Shown here: positions 10,591 to 25,295 of the stretch, in pieces
How positions within the stretch are numbered: position 1 is the first letter of the stretch
Layout of the letters: each line of letters opens with the position of its first letter
Assembly: GCF_907165205.1 (NCBI RefSeq)
Contig: NC_058192.1
Coordinates: forward strand, 7,564,001-7,628,000
Length of the DNA stretch: 64,000 nucleotides
DNA from: Coccinella septempunctata
Lineage: Eukaryota; Arthropoda; Insecta; Coleoptera; Coccinellidae
Reading direction: 5' to 3'
Made by a program: the position numbers and the translations under genes
The notes under the pieces: model-generated
What the model saw: only the letters and a program-made list of their open reading frames with translations
What the model was told of the DNA's origin: nothing
Database searches by the model: none

Positions 10591-12074
10591 ATTTACTACT
10601 TGGAAAGAGGTGCATGAATGCCTCATTCTTGAGCGCTCATACAAAAGTTTCTAGAAGATACCTCACTATAAGAACCATGAAATAAGGAATAAACTTGAAG
10701 GTACTTCTTGAAGCACCATTATCTTCTATGATATCGAATAACCGTCGAGATCGATACATCAAGCCCACCCTTCAACATGTTTCTATTTTCTGTCACCATT
10801 GCCGAATTCGCGTATAAACCGATAAATTTTCCCGTTAACCGAGTTGGAGTTCAAAACTCTCAACTTAACCAAATTTCGGAATGATTATCGATCGATGGTG
10901 GAATACTACACCAGTTATTCGATCGATGATGCAACAATGCATCAAGCCCACCCTTTAACATGTTTCTATTGTTTGTCTCGTTTCCCGAATTCGCGTATTT
11001 ACCTATTAATTTTCCCTAACCGAATCGTTTCCCGAGTTGGAGTTCAAAACTCACAAATTCCCCAAATTTCGGTATGATTATCGATCGATGGTGGAATACT
11101 ACACCAGTTATTCGATAGATGATGCAACAGTGCATCAAGCCCACCCTTCAACATGTTTCTATTGTTTGTCTCGTTTCCCGAATTCGCGTATTTACCGATT
11201 AATTTTCCCTAACCGAAATGTTTCCCGAGTTGGAGTTCAAATCTCACAACTTTCCCACATTTCGGATTGATTATCGATCGATGGTGGAATACTACACCAG
11301 ATATTCGATCGATGATGCAACAATGCATCAAGCCCACCCTTTAGCATGTTTCTATTGTTTGTCTCGTGTCCCGAATTCGCGTATTCAACTATTAATTTTC
11401 CCGTTAACCGAGTTGGAGTTCAAAACTCTCCACTTCCCCAAATTTCGGAATGATTATCGATCGATGGTGGAATACTACACCATTTATTCGATCGATGATG
11501 CAACAATGCATCAAGCCCACCCTTCAACCTGTTTCTATTGTTTGTCTCGTTTCCCGAATTCGCGTATTTACCGATTAATATTCCCGAACCGAATCGTTTC
11601 CCGAGTTGGAGTTCAAAACTCACAACTTTCCCACATTTCGGATTGATTATCGATCGATGGTGGAATACTACACCAGTTATTCGATCGATGATGCAACAAT
11701 GCATCAAGCCCAGCCTTTAACATGTTTCTATTGTTTGTCTCGTTTCCCGAATTCGCGTATTTACCGATTAATTTTCCCGAACCGAATACTTTCCAGAGAT
11801 GGAGTTCAAAACTCACAAATTCCCCAAATTTCGGAATGATTATCGATCGATGGTGGAATACTACACCAGTTATTCGATCGATGATGCAACAATGCATCAA
11901 GCCCACCCTTTAACATGTTTCTATTGTTTGTCTCGTTTCCCGAATTCGCGTATTTACCTATTAATTTTCCCGAACCGAATCGTTTCCCGAGTTGGAGTTC
12001 AAAACTCACAACTTTCCCACATTTCGGAATGTTTATCGATCGGTGGTGGAAAACTACACAAGACTGTTATTCGA

Positions 12075-12650
12075 AAGCATAGCATGCAAAAATTCCTTTT
12101 AATACATATATACCTAGCCCCGGATGACAGCCCACTGAGCCCACTTTCAATAGGTGTGGAATGACAGGCAATCCACTGCCCCTAATATCAGTAGGTGGTG
12201 GGTCTAACCGACATCCTCATACTGGTACTCGTGACTCATAAGAGTCATGATGGGTTTATGAGGAATTCTCTAGAACTGTGGCCGAAAATTAGGAACTAAC
12301 GGGGATTCGCCATCTGTCAGTCGGGCGAATCTCTGTTCCTTCCTTTACATTGGCCCGAGTTTCTAGGAAAGCTATATAAAACCACCATTTTCATGGTTCC
12401 TACGCTGCATCCACATTATGCCTTTGTGAGCTGATAGGCAAGACCGCTCGGTACACAAAGGCAGAATATGGATGCAGCTTTAGGATTTACTACTTGGAAA
12501 GAGGTGCATGAATGCCTCATTCTTGAGCGCTCATACAAAAGTTTCTAGAAGATACCTCACTATAAGAACCATGAAATAAGGAATAAACTTGAAGGTACTT
12601 CTTGAAGCACCATTATCTTCTATGATATCGAATAACCGTCGAGATCGATA
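12075..12650 (+). repeat. satellite spacer unit, copy 2
   Basis: 576 bp, near-identical to copies 3-9. TATA box at 12,373, long hairpin at 12,399-12,484. Confidence 0.95.
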
Positions 12651-15116
12651 CATCAAGCCCACCCTTCAACATGTTTCTATTTTCTGTCACCATTGCCGAA
12701 TTCGCGTATAAACCGATAAATTTTCCCGTTAACCGAGTTGGAGTTCAAAACTCTCAACTTAACCAAATTTCGGAATGATTATCGATCGATGGTGGAATAC
12801 TACACCAGTTATTCGATCGATGATGCAACAATGCATCAAGCCCACCCTTTAACATGTTTCTGTTGTTTGTCTCGATTCCCGAATTCGCGTATTTACCGAT
12901 TAATTTTCCCGAACCGAATCGTTTCCCGAGTTGGAGTTCAAAACTCACAAATTCCCCAAATTTCGGTATGATTATCGATCGATGGTGGAATACTACACCA
13001 GTTATTCGATAGATGATGCAACAGTGCATCAAGCCCACCCTTCAACATGTTTCTATTGTTTGTCTCGTTTCCCGAATTCGCGTATTTACCGATTAATTTT
13101 CCCGAACCGAATCGTTTCCCGAGTTGGAGTTCAAAACTCACAAATTCCCCAAATTTCGGTATGATTATCGATCGATGGTGGAATACTACACCAGTTATTC
13201 GATAGATGATGCAACAGTGCATCAAGCCCACCCTTCAACATGTTTCTATTGTTTGTCTCGTTTCCCGAATTCGCGTATTTACCGATTAATTTTCCCGAAC
13301 CGAATCGTTTCCCGAGTTGGAGTTCAAAACTCACAACTTCCCCTAATTTCGGAATGATTATCGATCGATGGTGGAATACTACACCAGTTATTCGATCGAT
13401 GATGCAACAATGCATCAAGCCCACCCTTAAACATGTTTCTATTGTTTGTCTCGTTTCCCGAATTCGCGTATTTACCGATTAATTTTCCCGAACCGAATCG
13501 TTTCCCGAGTTGTAGTTCAAAACTCTTAACTTCCCCAAATTTCGGATTGATTATTGATCGATGGTGGAATACTACACCAGTTATTCGATCGATGATGCAA
13601 CAATGCATCAAGCCCATCCTTTAACATGTTTCTATTGTTTGCCTCGTTTCCCGAATTCGCGTATTTACCTATTAATTTTCCCTAACCGAAATGTTTCCCG
13701 AGTTGGAGTTCAAATCTCACAACTTTCCCACATTTCGGATTGATTATCGATCGATGGTGGAATACTACACCAGATATTCGATCGATGATGCAACAATGCA
13801 TCAAGCCCACCCTTTAGCATGTTTCTATTGTTTGTCTCGTGTCCCGAATTCGCGTATTCAACTATTAATTTTCCCGTTAACCGAGTTGGAGTTCAAAACT
13901 CTCCACTTCCCCAAATTTCGGAATGATTATCGATCGATGGTGGAATACTACACCATTTATTCGATCGATGATGCAACAATGCATCAAGCCCACCCTTCAA
14001 CCTGTTTCTATTGTTTGTCTCGTTTCCCGAATTCGCGTATTTACCGATTAATATTCCCGAACCGAATCGTTTCCCGAGTTGGAGTTCAAAACTCACAACT
14101 TTCCCACATTTCGGATTGATTATCGATCGATGGTGGAATACTACACCAGTTATTCGATCGATGATGCAACAATGCATCAAGCCCACCCTTTAACATGTTT
14201 CTATTGTTTGTCTCGTTTCCCGAATTCGCGTATTTACCTATTAATTTTCCCTAACCGAAATGTTTCCCGAGTTGGAGTTCAAATCTCACAACTTTCCCAC
14301 ATTTCGGATTGATTATCGATCGATGGTGGAATACTACACCAGTTATTCGATCGATGATGCAACAATGCATCAAGCCCAGCCTTTAACATGTTTCTATTGT
14401 TTGTCTCGTGTCCCGAATTCGCGTATTCAACTATTAATTTTCCCGTTAACCGAGTTGGAGTTCAAAACTCTCCACTTCCCCAAATTTCGGAATGATTATC
14501 GATCGATGGTGGAATACTACACCATTTATTCGATCGATGATGCAACAATGCATCAAGCCCACCCTTCAACCTGTTTCTATTGTTTGTCTCGTTTCCCGAA
14601 TTCGCGTATTTACCGATTAATATTCCCGAACCGAATCGTTTCCCGAGTTGGAGTTCAAAACTCACAACTTTCCCACATTTCGGATTGATTATCGATCGAT
14701 GGTGGAATACTACACCAGTTATTCGATCGATGATGCAACAATGCATCAAGCCCACCCTTTAACATGTTTCTATTGTTTGTCTCGTTTCCCGAATTCGCGT
14801 ATTTACCGATTAATTTTCCCGAACCGAATAGTTTCCAGAGATGGAGTTCAAAACTCACAAATTCCCCAAATTTCGGAATGATTATCGATCGATGGTGGAA
14901 TACTACACCAGTTATTCGATCGATGATGCAACAATGCATCAAGCCCACCCTTTAACATGTTTCTATTGTTTGTCTCGTTTCCCGAATTCGCGTATTTACC
15001 TATTAATTTTCCCGAACCGAATCGTTTCCCGAGTTGGAGTTCAAAACTCACAACTTTCCCACATTTCGGAATGTTTATCGATCGGTGGTGGAAAACTACA
15101 CAAGACTGTTATTCGA

Positions 15117-15692
15117 AAGCATAGCATGCAAAAATTCCTTTTAATACATATATACCTAGCCCCGGATGACAGCCCACTGAGCCCACTTTCAATAGGTGTG
15201 GAATGACAGGCAATCCACTGCCCCTAATATCAGTAGGTGGTGGGTCTAACCGACATCCTCATACTGGTACTCGTGACTCATAAGAGTCATGATGGGTTTA
15301 TGAGGAATTCTCTAGAACTGTGGCCGAAAATTAGGAACTAACGGGGATTCGCCATCTGTCAGTCGGGCGAATCTCTGTTCCTTCCTTTACATTGGCCCGA
15401 GTTTCTAGGAAAGCTATATAAAACCACCATTTTCATGGTTCCTACGCTGCATCCACATTATGCCTTTGTGAGCTGATAGGCAAGACCGCTCGGTACACAA
15501 AGGCAGAATATGGATGCAGCTTTAGGATTTACTACTTGGAAAGAGGTGCATGAATGCCTCATTCTTGAGCGCTCATACAAAAGTTTCTAGAAGATACCTC
15601 ACTATAAGAACCATGAAATAAGGAATAAACTTGAAGGTACTTCTTGAAGCACCATTATCTTCTATGATATCGAATAACCGTCGAGATCGATA
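15117..15692 (+). repeat. satellite spacer unit, copy 3
   Basis: 576 bp, no difference from copy 2 noticed by eye. TATA box at 15,415, long hairpin at 15,441-15,526. Confidence 0.95.
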
Positions 15693-16634
15693 CATCAAGC
15701 CCACCCTTCAACATGTTTCTATTTTCTGTCACCATTGCCGAATTCGCGTATAAACCGATAAATTTTCCCGTTAACCGAGTTGGAGTTCAAAACTCTCAAC
15801 TTAACCAAATTTCGGAATGATTATCGATCGATGGTGGAATACTACACCAGTTATTCGATCGATGATGCAACAATGCATCAAGCCCACCCTTTAACATGTT
15901 TCTATTGTTTGTCTCGTTTCCCGAATTCGCGTATTTACCTATTAATTTTCCCTAACCGAATCGTTTCCCGAGTTGGAGTTCAAAACTCACAAATTCCCCA
16001 AATTTCGGTATGATTATCGATCGATGGTGGAATACTACACCAGTTATTCGATAGATGATGCAACAGTGCATCAAGCCCACCCTTCAACATGTTTCTATTG
16101 TTTGTCTCGTTTCCCGAATTCGCGTATTTACCGATTAATTTTCCCTAACCGAAATGTTTCCCGAGTTGGAGTTCACATCTCACAACTTTCCCACATTTCG
16201 GATTGATTATCGATCGATGGTGGAATACTACACCAGTTATTCGATCGATGATGCAACAATGCATCAAGCCCAGCCTTTAACATGTTTCTATTGTTTGTCT
16301 CGTTTCCCGAATTCGCGTATTTACCGATTAATTTTCCCGAACCGAATAGTTTCCAGAGATGGAGTTCAAAACTCACAAATTCCCCAAATTTCGGAATGAT
16401 TATCGATCGATGGTGGAATACTACACCAGTTATTCGATCGATGATGCAACAATGCATCAAGCCCACCCTTTAACATGTTTCTATTGTTTGTCTCGTTTCC
16501 CGAATTCGCGTATTTACCTATTAATTTTCCCGAACCGAATCGTTTCCCGAGTTGGAGTTCAAAACTCACAACTTTCCCACATTTCGGAATGTTTATCGAT
16601 CGGTGGTGGAAAACTACACAAGACTGTTATTCGA

Positions 16635-17210
16635 AAGCATAGCATGCAAAAATTCCTTTTAATACATATATACCTAGCCCCGGATGACAGCCCACTGAGC
16701 CCACTTTCAATAGGTGTGGAATGACAGGCAATCCACTGCCCCTAATATCAGTAGGTGGTGGGTCTAACCGACATCCTCATACTGGTACTCGTGACTCATA
16801 AGAGTCATGATGGGTTTATGAGGAATTCTCTAGAACTGTGGCCGAAAATTAGGAACTAACGGGGATTCGCCATCTGTCAGTCGGGCGAATCTCTGTTCCT
16901 TCCTTTACATTGGCCCGAGTTTCTAGGAAAGCTATATAAAACCACCATTTTCATGGTTCCTACGCTGCATCCACATTATGCCCTTGTGAGCTGATAGGCA
17001 AGACCGCTCGGTACACAAAGGCAGAATATGGATGCAGCTTTAGGATTTACTACTTGGAAAGAGGTGCATGAATGCCTCATTCTTGAGCGCTCATACAAAA
17101 GTTTCTAGAAGATACCTCACTATAAGAACCATGAAATAAGGAATAAACTTGAAGGTACTTCTTGAAGCACCATTATCTTCTATGATATCGAATAACCGTC
17201 GAGATCGATA
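16635..17210 (+). repeat. satellite spacer unit, copy 4
   Basis: 576 bp. It has a private T-to-C change at about 16,983 in the 5' arm of the long hairpin, which turns one pair of the stem into a mismatch. Confidence 0.95.
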
Positions 17211-20200
17211 CATCAAGCCCACCCTTCAACATGTTTCTATTTTCTGTCACCATTGCCGAATTCGCGTATAAACCGATAAATTTTCCCGTTAACCGAGTTG
17301 GAGTTCAAAACTCTCAACTTAACCAAATTTCGGAATGATTATCGATCGATGGTGGAATACTACACCAGTTATTCGATCGATGATGCAACAATGCATCAAG
17401 CCCACCCTTTAACATGTTTCTGTTGTTTGTCTCGATTCCCGAATTCGCGTATTTACCGATTAATTTTCCCGAACCGAATCGTTTCCCGAGTTGGAGTTCA
17501 AAACTCACAAATTCCCCAAATTTCGGTATGATTATCGATCGATGGTGGAATACTACACCAGTTATTCGATAGATGATGCAACAGTGCATCAAGCCCACCC
17601 TTCAACATGTTTCTATTGTTTGTCTCGTTTCCCGAATTCGCGTATTTACCGATTAATTTTCCCGAACCGAATCGTTTCCCGAGTTGGAGTTCAAAACTCA
17701 CAAATTCCCCAAATTTCGGTATGATTATCGATCGATGGTGGAATACTACACCAGTTATTCGATAGATGATGCAACAGTGCATCAAGCCCACCCTTCAACA
17801 TGTTTCTATTGTTTGTCTCGTTTCCCGAATTCGCGTATTTACCGATTAATTTTCCCGAACCGAATCGTTTCCCGAGTTGGAGTTCAAAACTCACAACTTC
17901 CCCTAATTTCGGAATGATTATCGATCGATGGTGGAATACTACACCAGTTATTCGATCGATGATGCAACAATGCATCAAGCCCACCCTTCAACATGTTTCT
18001 ATTGTTTGTCTCGTTTCCCGAATTCGCGTATTTACCGATTAATTTTCCCGAACCGAATCGTTTCCCGAGTTGTAGTTCAAAACTCTTAACTTCCCCAAAT
18101 TTCGGATTGATTATTGATCGATGGTGGAATACTACACCAGTTATTCGATCGATGATGCAACAATGCATCAAGCCCACCCTTTAACATGTTTCTATTGTTT
18201 GCCTCGTTTCCCGAATTCGCGTATTTACCTATTAATTTTCCCTAACCGAAATGTTTCCCGAGTTGGAGTTCAAATCTCACAACTTTCCCACATTTCGGAT
18301 TGATTATCGATCGATGGTGGAATACTACACCAGTTATTCGATCGATGATGCAACAATGCATCAAGCCCACCCTTTAGCATGTTTCTATTGTTTGTCTCGT
18401 GTCCCGAATTCGCGTATTCAACTATTAATTTTCCCGTTAACCGAGTTGGAGTTCAAAACTCTCCACTTCCCCAAATTTCGGAATGATTATCGATCGATGG
18501 TGGAATACTACACCATTTATTCGATCGATGATGCAACAATGCATCAAGCCCACCCTTCAACCTGTTTCTATTGTTTGTCTCGTTTCCCGAATTCGCGTAT
18601 TTACCGATTAATATTCCCGAACCGAATCGTTTCCCGAGTTGGAGTTCAAAACTCACAACTTTCCCACATTTCGGATTGATTATCGATCGATGGTGGAATA
18701 CTACACCAGTTATTCGATCGATGATGCAACAATGCATCAAGCCCAGCCTTTAACATGTTTCTATTGTTTGTCTCGTTTCCCGAATTCGCGTATTTACCTA
18801 TTAATTTTCCCTAACCGAAATGTTTCCCGAGTTGGAGTTCAAATCTCACAACTTTCCCACATTTCGGATTGATTATCGATCGATGGTGGAATACTACACC
18901 AGATATTCGATCGATGATGCAACAATGCATCAAGCCCACCCTTTAGCATGTTTCTATTGTTTGTCTCGTGTCCCGAATTCGCGTATTCAACTATTAATTT
19001 TCCCGTTAACCGAGTTGGAGTTCAAAACTCTCCACTTCCCCAAATTTCGGAATGATTATCGATCGATGGTGGAATACTACACCATTTATTCGATCGATGA
19101 TGCAACAATGCATCAAGCCCACCCTTCAACCTGTTTCTATTGTTTGTCTCGTTTCCCGAATTCGCGTATTTACCGATTAATATTCCCGAACCGAATCGTT
19201 TCCCGAGTTGGAGTTCAAAACTCACAAATTCCCCAAATTTCGGATTGATTATCGATCGATGGTGGAATACTACACCAGTTATTCGATAGATGATGCAACA
19301 GTGCATCAAGCCCACCCTTCAACATGTTTCTATTGTTTGTCTCGTTTCCCGAATTCGCGTATTTACCGATTAATTTTCCCGAACCGAATCGTTTCCCGAG
19401 TTGGAGTTCAAAACTCACAACTTCCCCTAATTTCGGAATGATTATCGATCGATGGTGGAATACTACACCAGTTATTCGATCGATGATGCAACAATGCATC
19501 AAGCCCACCCTTCAACATGTTTCTATTGTTTGTCTCGTTTCCCGAATTCGCGTATTTACCGATTAATTTTCCCGAACCGAATCGTTTCCCGAGTTGTAGT
19601 TCAAAACTCTTAACTTCCCCAAATTTCGGATTGATTATTGATCGATGGTGGAATACTACACCAGTTATTCGATCGATGATGCAACAATGCATCAAGCCCA
19701 CCCTTTAACATGTTTCTATTGTTTGCCTCGTTTCCCGAATTCGCGTATTTACCTATTAATTTTCCCTAACCGAAATGTTTCCCGAGTTGGAGTTCAAATC
19801 TCACAACTTTCCCACATTTCGGATTGATTATCGATCGATGGTGGAATACTACACCAGTTATTCGATCGATGATGCAACAATGCATCAAGCCCACCCTTTA
19901 GCATGTTTCTATTGTTTGTCTCGTGTCCCGAATTCGCGTATTCAACTATTAATTTTCCCGTTAACCGAGTTGGAGTTCAAAACTCTCCACTTCCCCAAAT
20001 TTCGGAATGATTATCGATCGATGGTGGAATACTACACCATTTATTCGATCGATGATGCAACAATGCATCAAGCCCACCCTTCAACCTGTTTCTATTGTTT
20101 GTCTCGTTTCCCGAATTCGCGTATTTACCGATTAATATTCCCGAACCGAATCGTTTCCCGAGTTGGAGTTCAAAACTCACAACTTTCCCACATTTCGGAT

Positions 20201-21200
20201 TGATTATCGATCGATGGTGGAATACTACACCAGTTATTCGATCGATGATGCAACAATGCATCAAGCCCAGCCTTTAACATGTTTCTATTGTTTGTCTCGT
20301 TTCCCGAATTCGCGTATTTACCTATTAATTTTCCCTAACCGAAATGTTTCCCGAGTTGGAGTTCAAATCTCACAACTTTCCCACATTTCGGATTGATTAT
20401 CGATCGATGGTGGAATACTACACCAGATATTCGATCGATGATGCAACAATGCATCAAGCCCACCCTTTAGCATGTTTCTATTGTTTGTCTCGTGTCCCGA
20501 ATTCGCGTATTCAACTATTAATTTTCCCGTTAACCGAGTTGGAGTTCAAAACTCTCCACTTCCCCAAATTTCGGAATGATTATCGATCGATGGTGGAATA
20601 CTACACCATTTATTCGATCGATGATGCAACAATGCATCAAGCCCACCCTTCAACCTGTTTCTATTGTTTGTCTCGTTTCCCGAATTCGCGTATTTACCGA
20701 TTAATATTCCCGAACCGAATCGTTTCCCGAGTTGGAGTTCAAAACTCACAACTTTCCCACATTTCGGATTGATTATCGATCGATGGTGGAATACTACACC
20801 AGTTATTCGATCGATGATGCAACAATGCATCAAGCCCAGCCTTTAACATGTTTCTATTGTTTGTCTCGTTTCCCGAATTCGCGTATTTACCGATTAATTT
20901 TCCCGAACCGAATAGTTTCCAGAGATGGAGTTCAAAACTCACAAATTCCCCAAATTTCGGAATGATTATCGATCGATGGTGGAATACTACACCAGTTATT
21001 CGATCGATGATGCAACAATGCATCAAGCCCACCCTTTAACATGTTTCTATTGTTTGTCTCGTTTCCCGAATTCGCGTATTTACCTATTAATTTTCCCGAA
21101 CCGAATCGTTTCCCGAGTTGGAGTTCAAAACTCACAACTTTCCCACATTTCGGAATGTTTATCGATCGGTGGTGGAAAACTACACAAGACTGTTATTCGA

Positions 21201-21776
21201 AAGCATAGCATGCAAAAATTCCTTTTAATACATATATACCTAGCCCCGGATGACAGCCCACTGAGCCCACTTTCAATAGGTGTGGAATGACAGGCAATCC
21301 ACTGCCCCTAATATCAGTAGGTGGTGGGTCTAACCGACATCCTCATACTGGTACTCGTGACTCATAAGAGTCATGATGGGTTTATGAGGAATTCTCTAGA
21401 ACTGTGGCCGAAAATTAGGAACTAACGGGGATTCGCCATCTGTCAGTCGGGCGAATCTCTGTTCCTTCCTTTACATTGGCCCGAGTTTCTAGGAAAGCTA
21501 TATAAAACCACCATTTTCATGGTTCCTACGCTGCATCCACATTATGCCTTTGTGAGCTGATAGGCAAGACCGCTCGGTACACAAAGGCAGAATATGGATG
21601 CAGCTTTAGGATTTACTACTTGGAAAGAGGTGCATGAATGCCTCATTCTTGAGCGCTCATACAAAAGTTTCTAGAAGATACCTCACTATAAGAACCATGA
21701 AATAAGGAATAAACTTGAAGGTACTTCTTGAAGCACCATTATCTTCTATGATATCGAATAACCGTCGAGATCGATA
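21201..21776 (+). repeat. satellite spacer unit, copy 5
   Basis: 576 bp. It follows the longest uninterrupted monomer block (17,211-21,200, about 20 monomers). TATA box at 21,499, long hairpin at 21,525-21,610. Confidence 0.95.
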
Positions 21777-24700
21777 CATCAAGCCCACCCTTCAACATGT
21801 TTCTATTTTCTGTCACCATTGCCGAATTCGCGTATAAACCGATAAATTTTCCCGTTAACCGAGTTGGAGTTCAAAACTCTCAACTTAACCAAATTTCGGA
21901 ATGATTATCGATCGATGGTGGAATACTACACCAGTTATTCGATCGATGATGCAACAATGCATCAAGCCCACCCTTTAACATGTTTCTGTTGTTTGTCTCG
22001 ATTCCCGAATTCGCGTATTTACCGATTAATTTTCCCGAACCGAATCGTTTCCCGAGTTGGAGTTCAAAACTCACAAATTCCCCAAATTTCGGTATGATTA
22101 TCGATCGATGGTGGAATACTACACCAGTTATTCGATAGATGATGCAACAGTGCATCAAGCCCACCCTTCAACATGTTTCTATTGTTTGTCTCGTTTCCCG
22201 AATTCGCGTATTTACCGATTAATTTTCCCGAACCGAATCGTTTCCCGAGTTGGAGTTCAAAACTCACAACTTCCCCTAATTTCGGAATGATTATCGATCG
22301 ATGGTGGAATACTACACCAGTTATTCGATCGATGATGCAACAATGCATCAAGCCCACCCTTCAACATGTTTCTATTGTTTGTCTCGTTTCCCGAATTCGC
22401 GTATTTACCGATTAATTTTCCCGAACCGAATCGTTTCCCGAGTTGTAGTTCAAAACTCTTAACTTCCCCAAATTTCGGATTGATTATTGATCGATGGTGG
22501 AATACTACACCAGTTATTCGATCGATGATGCAACAATGCATCAAGCCCACCCTTTAAGATGTTTCTATTGTTTGCCTCGTTTCCCGAATTCGCGTATTTA
22601 CCTATTAATTTTCCCTAACCGAAATGTTTCCCGAGTTGGAGTTCAAATCTCACAACTTTCCCACATTTCGGATTGATTATCGATCGATGGTGGAATACTA
22701 CACCAGATATTCGATCGATGATGCAACAATGCATCAAGCCCACCCTTTAGCATGTTTCTATTGTTTGTCTCGTGTCCCGAATTCGCGTATTCAACTATTA
22801 ATTTTCCCGTTAACCGAGTTGGAGTTCAAAACTCTCCACTTCCCCAAATTTCGGAATGATTATCGATCGATGGTGGAATACTACACCATTTATTCGATCG
22901 ATGATGCAACAATGCATCAAGCCCACCCTTCAACCTGTTTCTATTGTTTGTCTCGTTTCCCGAATTCGCGTATTTACCGATTAATATTCCCGAACCGAAT
23001 CGTTTCCCGAGTTGGAGTTCAAAACTCACAACTTTCCCACATTTCGGATTGATTATCGATCGATGGTGGAATACTACACCAGTTATTCGATCGATGATGC
23101 AACAATGCATCAAGCCCAGCCTTTAACATGTTTCTATTGTTTGTCTCGTTTCCCGAATTCGCGTATTTACCTATTAATTTTCCCTAACCGAAATGTTTCC
23201 CGAGTTGGAGTTCAAATCTCACAACTTTCCCACATTTCGGATTGATTATCGATCGATGGTGGAATACTACACCAGATATTCGATCGATGATGCAACAATG
23301 CATCAAGCCCACCCTTTAGCATGTTTCTATTGTTTGTCTCGTGTCCCGAATTCGCGTATTCAACTATTAATTTTCCCGTTAACCGAGTTGGAGTTCAAAA
23401 CTCTCCACTTCCCCAAATTTCGGAATGATTATCGATCGATGGTGGAATACTACACCATTTATTCGATCGATGATGCAACAATGCATCAAGCCCACCCTTC
23501 AACCTGTTTCTATTGTTTGTCTCGTTTCCCGAATTCGCGTATTTACCGATTAATATTCCCGAACCGAATCGTTTCCCGAGTTGGAGTTCAAAACTCACAA
23601 CTTTCCCACATTTCGGATTGATTATCGATCGATGGTGGAATACTACACCAGTTATTCGATCGATGATGCAACAATGCATCAAGCCCAGCCTTTAACATGT
23701 TTCTATTGTTTGTCTCGTTTCCCGAATTCGCGTATTTACCGATTAATTTTCCCGAACCGAATAGTTTCCAGAGATGGAGTTCAAAACTCACAAATTCCCC
23801 AAATTTCGGAATGATTATCGATCGATGGTGGAATACTACACCAGTTATTCGATCGATGATGCAACAATGCATCAAGCCCACCCTTTAACATGTTTCTATT
23901 GTTTGTCTCGTTTCCCGAATTCGCGTATTTACCTATTAATTCTCCCGAACCGAATCGTTTCCCGAGTTGGAGTTCAAAACTCACAACTTTCCCACATTTC
24001 GGAATGTTTATCGATCGGTGGTGGAAAACTACACAAGACTGTTATTCGAAAGCATAGCATGCAAAAATTCCTTTTAATACATATATACCTAGCCCCGGAT
24101 GACAGCCCACTGAGCCCACTTTCAATAGGTGTGGAATGACAGGCAATCCACTGCCCCTAATATCAGTAGGTGGTGGGTCTAACCGACATCCTCATACTGG
24201 TACTCGTGACTCATAAGAGTCATGATGGGTTTATGAGGAATTCTCTAGAACTGTGGCCGAAAATTAGGAACTAACGGGGATTCGCCATCTGTCAGTCGGG
24301 CGAATCTCTGTTCCTTCCTTTACATTGGCCCGAGTTTCTAGGAAAGCTATATAAAACCACCATTTTCATGGTTCCTACGCTGCATCCACATTATGCCTTT
24401 GTGAGCTGATACACGGAAAAAAAAGTAATCTTAAATCAAGAATCAAGATATTCTTGGAATATTGTAGTTGTTTTGAGTATATATTGAATTGGAACGAGCA
24501 AAATGGGAAATTCGGTATATTTGGTGTTAATTTATATTTCACAGAATACATATACTTCATTGAAAAATAAAATATTTCATCCAAGTATATATTTTATTTG
24601 ATCGGAGTAAGAGTGTCCTATTAATCCAAGAGTACTCTAATATTTCCTGTAACTATATGACATCTTAACTTGAAAAATATAATATTCTCAAATCGAGAAA

Positions 24701-25031
24701 TTGCTTATACTCATTCCATATAATACATTCAAGAAGTTGGTTTTCTCATGACGATTGTACGATCTTGATGATTCTTATACCAACCTATAGATATGAGAAA
24801 ATTTTCAAAGCTCAACAATAAAAATATTAGTGAAAAAATTTCTGGATTAGAGATAATATGAAAATCTGTTGATGAACACATTAGCTGATAATAATTTTGA
24901 AATATAAAAAGAATTCATGGGCGAAATTGCCAATAAGTGCCCTAATGGAATTGAATTCCTTGCGAGAAAGTTTTGTTCGAAATTTGATCTGGTGTATCTA
25001 CCATAAGTTTATGTATATAGTAATACTCTAA

Positions 25032-25295
25032 CAGCGGGTTTCATAAAACTTCGATTGTCCGATCAACGATTTGACAGTCACTCGATTTCTGAAACAAAAA
25101 CACTGAAAACTTTTCATTTTTGCATATATTGAGGAAGTAGCAATTGAAAATAATTGAATGGACATATAAACATCATGATTTGATGCGAGAATGATATTCT
25201 GAATGATCACAATTGAATTATCGATTGAAAACAAATTGACGTCTAATCGTCAATCAAGTGTTGTTTCCCCGATCAAGCTTCATGAAACCGGGGGT
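25032..25295. mobile_element. MITE-like element family B, copy 2 (nested)
   Basis: 264 bp, clearly homologous to 3726-3990, with the same CAGCGGGTTTCAT left end and inverted right end (ACCCCCGGTTTCAT). It lies inside the 3.57-kb element, so it either jumped there or travelled with it. Confidence 0.85.

Larger units (their letters stand above)
10181..10756 (+). repeat. satellite spacer unit, copy 1
   Basis: A 576-bp segment unrelated to the monomer. It holds an upstream hairpin (10,398-10,445), a TATA box (10,479-10,487) and a long hairpin (10,505-10,590). This copy is the most diverged: GCATGA and CACTGAACC where the other copies have GCATGC and CACTGCCCC. That matches the divergence of the left-edge monomers. 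Confidence 0.95.

Noticed and set aside
10181..10756. Hammerhead ribozyme in the satellite spacer
   Set aside because: The phrase GAGCTGATAGG looked like part of a hammerhead core, but CTGANGA followed by a stem and GAA is not present on either strand of the spacer or monomer.
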